Origin: Chaetomium olivaceum
Lineage: Eukaryota; Ascomycota; Sordariomycetes; Sordariales; Chaetomiaceae
Assembly (NCBI GenBank): GCA_039881045.1
Contig: JAYWVB010000011.1
Coordinates: forward strand, 1-64,000
Length of the DNA stretch: 64,000 bases
Direction of reading: 5' to 3'
The notes beneath the pieces are model-generated. The model was not told where the DNA came from and ran no database searches. It was given only the letters and a program-made list of their open reading frames with translations. The position numbers were made by a program, and so were the translations under genes. Positions 55,513 through 64,000 of this stretch are shown here, piece after piece. Each line of letters opens with the position of its first letter. The first letter of the stretch is position 1.

Positions 55513-58293
55513 ATGCCGAACTATGAGCCCACACCACGACGTTTCTCTGCCCTCTATGTCCCTCGCTCGGCGTCTCGAAAAAACAGCGTTGACGGCGCTG
55601 CCCATTCAACCGTTGTCAAGAATTCCACGGTGCACGACCACTCACCCGTTGACCTGACCGACGCTCTTCAACACCTACAACATGTCGAGCTAGAAACTCA
55701 GCAAGAACGAGGCCGGACACGAAAGAGTGGCGGTGATAATGCCAGGAGGACCATCTTGGGTCACGATGGCATTCAGATCACAGAACCATTCAGCCGAAGA
55801 GAGAACAGTGCAAGTACCCGGGAACGCATCGCCGAGTGGGAGGCGCGGAGCCGCAGCCAAAGCAAGAGTAGAAGCAAGAGCAGGACACGAGACGTTGGAT
55901 CAAAACATCGAGTCAGCGTCGTCCCTGAGATTCCTGACTTAGCCTTGCGTTTAAACGATTTCAAACAGCAGAAGGCTGCGCTTGATGGTGGATCTAAGGT
56001 TATGGCACAATCTGCGATGGAGAGAGATGTCGACGATGGCACGGAGGATGGAATCGAACGCCCACAAACTCCACTTTCTCAAACCCAGCAGAGGCTGCCA
56101 ACTCCGGATATAACGCCGAAGTCATCTTCGTCCATTCCTTCGTTCGGTATTGTGGATATCGAGATGAGCAACGCACAATATCAAATGTCAAGGTTAGGAA
56201 CGTCTTTTGACAACGGAGAGACTTTTACGTCCGGCAGGTCACCCTCGACGCCACCACCCAAAACAGGCTCAAAGGGAGTCTTTACCATGGGATTGCCTCT
56301 AACCCCTCAAGCAACGCCTGAACGCGGTGAAAGTACTCCACGTTGGGGCGATGAAGACAGTTTGTGCCCTCCAGAAGCAAAGAACTCCCTACCAAGGAAC
56401 ACTGGCGAGTACACGGCCGTGTATCAACCCGGGCATTCCAAACTCCCAGGTTCCATGGAAAATAAACCCAGTACTCAGTCCGATGCACACTACCACTTGC
56501 CTTCGAATCTCTTGTCCGACGAATTATCACAGCAAAGGGAGCAGCGAGGCCACCATACAGCAGTGTTAGAAACACCTCTAGGAGACGCTGATAAGCCGAA
56601 TAGCCAGACTATGCCTGGGGCAGAAACGGAGCCGGTGTATCACAATGTTTGGCGAATTAACCCATACCAGCCCGAGTTTCCGCTCCCTAATCGGCCGGAA
56701 AACTATGTGGACGTCCAGGCCTTGAGCCAACAACGTTTTGTCGGAAGCCCACTGCAACATCTCCCTCGAGGACAGCTACCTGCAGAGTCTAGACGTTCCG
56801 AAACCGCGGACTTGGGGCCCTATCCTTGGACTCGTTCTAGTGACCCTGGCGATAGGGATTGGACCGTTGATATTCCGCCATCACCTTCGAGAGCCTACGT
56901 TTCCGAGGACCAAATGGTTCAACGGCGACGGAGCAGGACTAGGAGAAGAGATCAGTACATTGCTCGGAGTGAAACACGGCGTCACCAATGGGATACGCCG
57001 TCGGTGATGGAAAGAGCCTTCCACGCAGCGTCCGTCAGTATGATTCAGGGGCTCAATGTCCCAGTTGAAGTTTACCGAGGACTGCGCAACATATACTACC
57101 CTGCCCCTGACCGGCCTGATATCGTCAAAGCTTACCCCATACGGCAGCGTCTTCCAATTCGGTAAGCCAGTCCTAGTTTCCGATGCATGTCATCATTCCA
57201 AGTTAGAAGAAATACTTACCAAGAAAATAGCATCTTCTTCCCCTCCCACCACGATCTCACGTCGCCCGCACTCCTACCCACGCTCCTGACCATCCACGGT
57301 GGCGCCTTCACCGTCGGCACGCCGGCGGACGACGACCCCTGGAACCGAACCTTTGCCGACTCCTACACGGTCCTCGTCATCGCCCTCAACTACGCCAAGG
57401 CTCCCTGGGCCGCCTTTCCTTCCCCTCTTCTCGACGTCGAGGCCCTCTACCACGCAATCCTCAACGACGAGTCCCTCCCTATCGACCGCATGCGCGTCGC
57501 CCTAGCTGGTTTCGACGCAGGCGCCAACCTGGCTCTCGCCCTCTCCCAACTCCCTTCCGTCCGCTCCGGCACCGACCCCAACCCACCACCCCCATCACCC
57601 AGCCACCACTATCCTAACCCCAACCCCAACCTCAATCCACCACCCCGCTCCAACCCCCCACCCACCGCCGTCATCTCCATAACCGGCATCCTAGACTTCA
57701 CCACCCCGCCACATCAAAAACTACACACCCGCCCCTACAAACCCTCCCTGCGCGGCCCGCGCGGTTGGGGTCCCGCCCTCGACTGGATGGCGCGGCTACT
57801 CCTCCCCTCCGGCGCATGGAGCTACATCCCCTACGGGCACGACGCAGCCGACCCGCTAGTCTCTCCCGCGTGGGCGGCAAGGGCAGATCTGCCGCCGCAT
57901 GTGTTTGTGGTGGCGGCAGAGCTGGATTGTCTCGCGATGGAGAGCTGGGTGGCGGCGTGTCGGTGGGGCGGGAGTAGGGTGGTGCCGGGGGTTGGGGAGA
58001 GGGTGGGGAGGGAAGGGGTCGGGGTTTGGAGGGGGTGTTTGGATTATGGGAAGGCGGGGGATGGGGACCGGTTTGCGTGGTCTGAGGGTTTAAGATGGGG
58101 GGAGGAGGAGGGGAGTACGAGGTGGTTGCTGGTGCCGGATGTGGTGCATGGGTTTGATTCGGTGGCGTGGAGGAATAAGTATCTCTGGGGGGATGAGGTG
58201 GCTAAGATGGATGCCGAGATGAAGACGATTGCGTATCAGAGGGAGGTGGCCGAGTGGCTTTGGGGGGTTGTTTGGCGGGAAGGGGGTAGTTGA
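55513..58293 (+). CDS. Arg/Ser-rich protein fused to an alpha/beta-hydrolase domain lacking the nucleophile Ser
   Basis: Two exons (55513-57161 and 57231-58293) join in frame to 903 aa; the 69-nt intron is GTAAGC...AAATAG. Without splicing, exon 1 ends four bases later and exon 2 has no plausible start. The join restores AYPIRQRLPIR-IFFPSHHD, the usual lead-in of fungal HSL-type hydrolases. Residues 1-500 are disordered, with an RSRSQSKSRSKSRTRD tract near 115. The hydrolase follows: IHGGAF (oxyanion hole), then AGFDAGANLAL where GDSAG or GFSAG is expected, then AAELDCL and VHGFD for the acid and His. Asp replaces the nucleophile Ser, so hydrolysis by the normal route is unlikely; a binding or scaffold role is inferred. 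A Pro/Asn-rich insert follows at about 590-620. Confidence 0.85.
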
Positions 58294-58760
58294 AGGGAGT
58301 GATAGAGAGATGACGGGTATGGCTGGCCTACTAATGTTGGGGGCCTAAAGAGTGAAAGGAGGAAGGATGCGGATAAAGGAGTAGAGGACCTGGATGGTGT
58401 TAAACACGTTTTGCTTGAACAGGAACCTTTGGGAAGATGGGGATATGAATTGTACAACCGCGGTCATCGTGATGTATGACTTGATACAAATATTGCGACA
58501 ATTATTTCCAACCTAAGGGCCAAAGGGAGAAATATGGGAACCGGTGAACCTTTGAGCGCACTCGCTATCGAGGAGTTTCGCTTGGCCACCGGAAATTGCA
58601 TGCATGAATACGCTCAGGGGGCTCAGCCACACGACGTCGTATTATGAAACCCCTGTCAACGAAACGCGGTCGGTGGTGATGACAGCTGTCACTTTTCGCA
58701 ATCAGACGGGTTTGAAGTTGAACGACAACTCAAATCCAACGACTGTTCATCAATTTTAGA
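58294..58760. other. Intergenic between two plus-strand genes, no gene seen
   Basis: It should hold the 3' UTR of the fusion gene and the promoter of the MFS gene. No motif was recognised. Confidence 0.4.
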
Positions 58761-60846
58761 ATGGCCATTGAAATGGCGACCGCGCCGAAGACCGAAACAG
58801 CGGCCGCCGGCACAGAACCGGAGATGACCCAATCGGACGACCATAATGAAGACCAACTCAAGCCAAAAGTTTATCCAATGGGCTGGAAGCTCCATGCCCT
58901 CACGGCGGGGTAAGCCTTTGACACGCCAAACTCCCCGGCTTACTGCAAGAGAGCCGCTGACAAAAATCGGGACGTTTCCAAATAAAGCCTGTGTCTCAGC
59001 GTACTCCTTTCAACGCTGGAGACCACCATCGTCAGCACGTCGCTGGTCTCGATGGCCAACGACCTTCAGGGGTTTGGGCAAGCCGGCTGGGTGGTGACGG
59101 CATATTTCTTGACTTACACAGGTCAGAGCCACCATACCTGCCGCAGTGTCCTGAAACTTCCAAGCTAACACCAAGTGAAACACCATTCAGGCTTTCTCGT
59201 AATCTACGCCAAGCTCAGTGACATCTTTGGCACCAAGCTGTTGATCCTATGTGCAGTGGCATTGTTCACTGCTTTTTCCCTAGCATGCGGTGCCTCTAGC
59301 ACCATGTTGCAGCTGTATGTGGCATCACCAACTTCAAGACCTTTTAGTCATACTCACAATCACAGGATTGTCTTCCGCGCCATCCAAGGCATCGGCGGTT
59401 CCGGGATATACTCTCTTGTCACCGTGATGACGCCGCTCATGGTCCCGCCTGCTAAGTACCCGACCTACATCGCCATTATCTCATCTGTGTTCGCTATTTC
59501 CAGCGTGTTGGGCCCGCTCCTCGGTGGCGCCATTTCCGACCATACCACTTGGAAATGGGTCTTCTGGCTCAAGTGCGTCTCTGATATGTCATCGTGGCTG
59601 TGTCATCTCGATCTTATTCTAACACGGTCACTCCCATAGCGGCCCCGGCGGCGCCGTAGCGTTCACCCTGCTCAGCATCTCGATCCCGTTCAGTTTCCCC
59701 TACCCCGGCCCCGCCCGTTTTTTCACCACCCTTGTTTCAGAAAGGGCCTGGAGACGCATAGATTACATCGGAGCACTCTCCTCCCTGGTGGCCTCCATAC
59801 TCCTCGTCTTTGCCTTGGAACAGGCGGGGGTAGAGTACCCATGGAACAGTGCACCCATCATTGTGTGCTTCGTTCTCTCCGGCATATTCTGGATTGTGTT
59901 CATCGGTTGGGAACGGGACGTCTCCCGAAGAACGGGCGGTTGCGAACCCATGTTTCCCTGGAGACTGGCTTGCAACAGATTCGTGCTGGGGTTACTTTTG
60001 TGAGTACCTGTAGAGACGGCCATTTTGGTGATGTGTTCTGCTTACTAATTGAGCTGAGTAGAAACGCGTTCCTGACTGGGTTCCCTTTCATGGCGGCCAT
60101 CATCACGATTCCTCAACGTTTTCAAGTCGTCAACGGGTTGGGGGCTGTGGATGCGGGCATCCGCATGCTGCCACTTCTCCTTTGCTCTCCGGTCGCGACA
60201 ATTCTGGCGAGCGTGCTGCTATCAAAGTTGAGGCTGCCCCCGCTCTATGTCCTTGTAGCGGGATGTAGTCTCCAGACGCTCGGCGTCGGTCTTTTCAGCT
60301 CGCTGGATTCGTCCAACCTCGAGGTACCGTCGTACCAATACGGATTTCAAGTTATCATGGGGTGCGGATTTGGCCTCAATCTCAGCACCGTTTTGATGAT
60401 GGTGCCTTTGGTGGTGAAACAAAAGGACATGCGTGAGATTCACCCCCTCTGGCAGTTCTAACTGTCGCACCTCTGCCATAACTAACTGAGCTTGCCCAGC
60501 TGTCATGATGGGTGCCGCAACGCAAATACGAGTCCTGGGTGGGACCATCGGTCTAGCAATCTGCTCCGCTCTGTTGAGCAACTATGTCGCCAGTCACACT
60601 TCAGATTTACTGTCCCCGAGTGAGCAAGCTGCGCTTCTGAAATCTTCCCAAAGCATCCGGGACCTACCGTTAGGACTGCAAATCCAGCTCAGGGAGGTGT
60701 ATGCCATGGGATACAGCCAGCAAATGAGGGCAATGCTTTATTTCTGTATTGCCTCCCTCCTTTCTTTGGCCTTTCTTGCCGAATGGCCCCCAAGGAGGCT
60801 ACAGATGACCGAAGATGGGGAGATTGCTGCCCCAAAAGGGAAGTAA
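58761..60846 (+). CDS. Major facilitator superfamily transporter, 14-TM drug-efflux (DHA2) type
   Basis: Seven exons give 563 aa: 58761-58909, 58988-59121, 59191-59314, 59366-59572, 59640-59999, 60062-60432 and 60500-60846. All introns are GT-AG and phase-consistent. After a 45-residue hydrophilic N-terminus come the first helices with LSTLETTIVSTSL, GWVVTAYFLTYTGFLVIYAK followed by LSDIFGTK (MFS motif A), and FRAIQGIGGSGIYSL (motif B). Then SVLGPLLGGAISDHTTWKWV is motif C of antiporters. About 14 hydrophobic helices are visible. Such proteins export drugs or secondary metabolites from the plasma membrane by proton antiport; the substrate is unknown. No biosynthetic core enzyme lies nearby in the window. 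Confidence 0.93.
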
Positions 60847-62061
60847 GACGAGTACGCAGTTTCTGGGGCATCATCCTATTAATAGGTTGGATCATACAAT
60901 TATCAATGTCAACACGTATGCAGTTGTACCGCAAGACACAATAGCAGTGGCTAAAAACGTAACATAAACATGTACATGAAGTGAGGGGTTATTCATAGAG
61001 AAGGACTTGACACCCAAGAATAAGATGGAATTCGACGTGTCCGCAATTCGGTTGCCACAATGATTGGTCATGCAGTGATTGGTAATTCCATCTCATTTAA
61101 CAACTGATGGGTCAGGTTCGTAACTCGCTCGACCGTCAGCATCCTATTTCTGCGTTGTTGCTGGGCAGCGAACGGGGTTTTGGTCCCGTCCCAGTCGCGG
61201 TCGTGACCCACGGAGAATCCTGTTCCTTTCCATTTTTACCTCAAGGAAAAACCTTAAAACATCTGGACGAGGTCCCTCGTTTCGGTCGGTTAAAAACATG
61301 AGACCATTAGTGAAAGCTTTGCCAAAATTGGCAGCGAGCGGCGTAGAAGAGAACGGTCCGTCGTTGTTCCAGGTAAGTTGCGACAAGAAGGAGGCGGCGT
61401 TTGCCAGTGTTTCCCCTCTTGCACCCCGCTGCTGGGCCGCAAAGTGTAAAATACAACATTTAACCGATCGGAAAGGAACATATCTGAGGTCAGCCGACAA
61501 CCCGCCCTTTTGGGTCATATATCGGCATGCGGGCGGCACGGAACACAAGTTAACCGAATAAGGCACAATCACGCGCGGTCGATAGAACATGATCCGTAAT
61601 GGTTCCATAGTGCAGGTCTCTTCCACGAGGGCCTCCAGGTACCCGGGATGGCCGTAATCAAGTTACCTAGGTACATTACCCACGTGGTGGTACTTGATCC
61701 GTGCATACGCTTGCACATGAAACCTGGACCGCAAGAAACTGATCACGGCCCCCACGAGATACAAGTTCCCCCCTTAAGCCACCCGCCCGCAACTCCGGCT
61801 TTGGCTAGCCACGCCTGGTCTTGTTTCAAGCTCCGAAACATTGTCTAACAACGTGATGAAAAGGCCTCGACTTCCTTCCTGGCCGGTGCAGCGACCTTCA
61901 GACCCTCTCATCATCTCACTGTCATTGATTCACCAAGATCAAACTTCCGGCCGAGGGAGCATTGGCCTCAGGTATCTGCCTAGCTCTGTTTGTATGTACT
62001 TAATCGGCTCCTTGAGCCCCCAATCGTAATTGTCGTAGAACGAAACTCCACTGAATCCAAA
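60847..62061. other. 1.2-kb intergenic region, no gene seen
   Basis: It lies between the MFS gene and the HIT-dehydrogenase gene, both on the plus strand, and should hold the promoter of the latter. The ORFs here are unconvincing. Confidence 0.4.
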
Positions 62062-64000
62062 ATGGCCCAATCTCACGTACCAACCTTAACGGAAACGGCT
62101 GTCCGGGTGGACCCTCGGGACTCGAGGGAATACGCTGGCAATCAGGAGGACTCCCCTCTGTATGATATGTGCGATAACCCGGAGAGGTATTCCAATGTGC
62201 GATACTTTGACCACGAGATGGTTATCGTGGATGATGCCAACGCCAAGGTAATCCCTCACCCCGAGCACAGAGCAATAGAGGGAAGATAGTGGCTAACAAG
62301 ATCCAGTCTCCGGACCATATCATCCTCATGCCGCGGGACACCTCGATCAAGGAAATCGCCAATTTAACGACCGAGCACTTGCCCTTACTATACAGATTCC
62401 AACGGCAAGCCCAGATCGAAATCGACCGTATGTCTAGGGAAGATCCCAACAGAGTCCCAATGTTCATGAGCGGCTTTCACACCATACCCAGCCTATTTCC
62501 CCTTCACTGCCATGTACAGGACTGGTCACTCAGCACTGACAAAATGTTTAACGCGAGACATTGGAAAGTCCCTTTCTCAAATATGTTTATTTCCTTGGAC
62601 CATGTCATTCAAGAAATCGAACGGACCGGGCAGATGTCCGTGGACATGGAGGCTTACAGACGCGATTGGCAGACTAACCCGATCCGCTGCCCGGTGTGCC
62701 CCGGGCCCCAACATCAATGGGAAGCTGACATCACCAAGCTTGCCGAGCATTGGCGGCACCACGTTGAAGAGTGGAAGGCCACCAAAACTCTTCCTCCCAA
62801 AGTATCGCCTACCGGACAGTGGGAGCCAACGTACCCCGTTATCTTAACCACCCGAAGACGTGCAGGGTTCCGCATTGGGGTTACTGACGAACTAGACCAT
62901 CTCAAGAGGGACTTCCCCGGGCTCGAAATTTATTGCTATTTTACCGACGAATGGCCTTCAATACCCAAGTACGTGCTTGATAAAGCAACCATCTTCCTTT
63001 CTACCATCGAGCTACCACCGCCTGAGTACGCTCTTCCTCGCCTCGAATGGATCCACCTCGCTTCTTCTGGCCTCGACCTCTTGGTCAACAACCCATACAA
63101 CCACCGCCCCGGCCTGCAGGTGACATCGAGCACGGGCTCCGGCTCCGCTGCCTTGGCCGAGTTCGCGTTGATGAACACGATGCTCCTAAGCCGCAACATG
63201 CCCACGGCGCTGCAAAATCAAGCCAGGCATGAATGGGCGCCCCAACCTCTGATGGGATACCGGACTCTCAGCCAACTGTCTGTGGGTATCCTGGGCTTTG
63301 GGTCCATTGGCAGCAGGTAGCGGAGCGTTTCCTCGCGCTCGGTAGTAAGGTAACCGCCATGAATCCGAAAGGTCTCCCCCAATCCTGGTCAACACCAGGC
63401 TCGCGTTTGAGTGAGGTCGTACTTCTCAAAGCCGATGGCAAGGATGCGCTGCGCACCTTTCTTCGCAGCCAAGACGTCCTCATCCTTGCTGCCCCACTGA
63501 CCCCTGAAACGGCCGGCCTCATCAGCAGGGATGAGCTCGACGCCCTTCCTCGGAATGCCATCGTCATCAATATCGCGCGCGGGCCCCTACTGGACGAGCA
63601 TGCCCTAGCGGAATATCTTACAAACGGACATCTCGCGGGTGCCGCCCTTGATGTCGTGACCGAGGAGCCCCTGAGTGCGAGATCACCACTGTGGGACCTC
63701 CCGAATGTCATCATCACGCCGCACATTGCCGCGATGCACAATCAGGTTTGTGTTCTCATCCCTTGCCACGTTGGACGTGGAAAACGATTAACACACCGCG
63801 CAGTATAACAACAACATGATCCAAGTCTTTGAGCAAAACCTGCGAGCTCACCTCCACCAAAAGCCAAAGCGAAACGTCGCGCAACTCCCGGTCCCCGCTC
63901 CGCCGTCTGCAACACCGCTGAAATCACAACCCCGCCCAACATACATCAACTCGGTTCCGACTCGGGCACCAAAGGTCGTCTATGCAGTCCGGGAGCGGGG
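62062..64000 (+). CDS. HIT (aprataxin-like) plus zinc finger fused to D-2-hydroxyacid dehydrogenase (runs off right edge)
   Basis: Exons are 62062-62247, 62307-63745 and 63804 to beyond 64000. Residues about 45-175 are a HIT domain of aprataxin type: MVIVDDANAK-SPDHIILMPRD across the splice, then GFHTIPSLFPLHCHVQDW. The likely nucleophile His129 and His131 are kept, but the first His of the triad is Pro. A C2H2 finger follows (Cys190, Cys193, His210, His214), as after the HIT domain of aprataxin. In the same uninterrupted frame, from about residue 240, comes a D-isomer 2-hydroxyacid dehydrogenase: LEWIHLASSGLD, SVGILGFGSIG (NAD motif), NIARGPLLDE (Arg), VVTEEPL (Glu) and ITPHIAAMH (His). One base is missing near 63311-63316, just after GFGSIG. 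Aprataxin removes AMP from abortive ligation ends; the dehydrogenase reduces 2-keto acids. The fusion is unusual. Confidence 0.82.

Overview
The window is eukaryotic and reads as a filamentous ascomycete, most likely a Sordariomycete (inferred). Genes are single-copy, widely spaced and broken by many short introns (about 45-140 nt) with GTRNGT-like donors and CTRAC-like branch points. The gene set is typical of moulds: a HET-domain protein, a con-10 homologue, DUF1996, DUF3669 and 2EXR proteins, a cAMP-receptor-like GPCR, mannitol-1-phosphate dehydrogenase and a Tad1-like LINE. No rRNA, tRNA, CRISPR array or bacterial-type operon was recognised. Most gene models here are spliced by hand; exon coordinates are given in each entry.

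Layout. 0-4.5 kb is accessory DNA: a partial metallophosphoesterase at the left edge, a gene of unknown family interrupted near its 3' end by a 5'-truncated LINE, a duplication across that gene's start codon, and a short region packed with GAGCCG/CGGCTC motifs that looks like a transposon end array. 4.5-15.3 kb is core genome: a VOC-fold dioxygenase-like gene, an MDP-1-type HAD phosphatase, a Sec14/CRAL-TRIO protein, the COPI beta-prime subunit (Sec27) and mannitol-1-phosphate 5-dehydrogenase. 15.3-20.5 kb carries no gene I can support. 20.5-29 kb is a retroelement nest: a decayed amidase, a truncated plus-strand LINE with a 12-bp target duplication, and a full-length 5.4-kb minus-strand LINE with a 14-bp target duplication.

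29-47 kb holds a HET-domain protein, a 2EXR protein, a DUF3669 protein, a GPCR, a secreted DJ-1/PfpI-like protein with an apparent one-base deletion, a CCCH zinc-finger protein and an unknown ORF. 47-64 kb holds an amidoligase-like protein with a Gly/Arg-rich repeat tail, con-10, a DUF1996 secreted protein, a small cysteine-rich secreted candidate, an Arg/Ser-rich protein fused to an alpha/beta-hydrolase domain whose nucleophile serine is aspartate, a 14-TM MFS transporter and, running off the right edge, one polypeptide joining an aprataxin-like HIT/zinc-finger module to a D-2-hydroxyacid dehydrogenase.

The most unusual items are the HIT-dehydrogenase fusion and the serine-less hydrolase fusion. 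Several otherwise good genes carry a single-base deletion, mostly in short homopolymers, so base-level errors in this assembly must be excluded before any of them is called a pseudogene.
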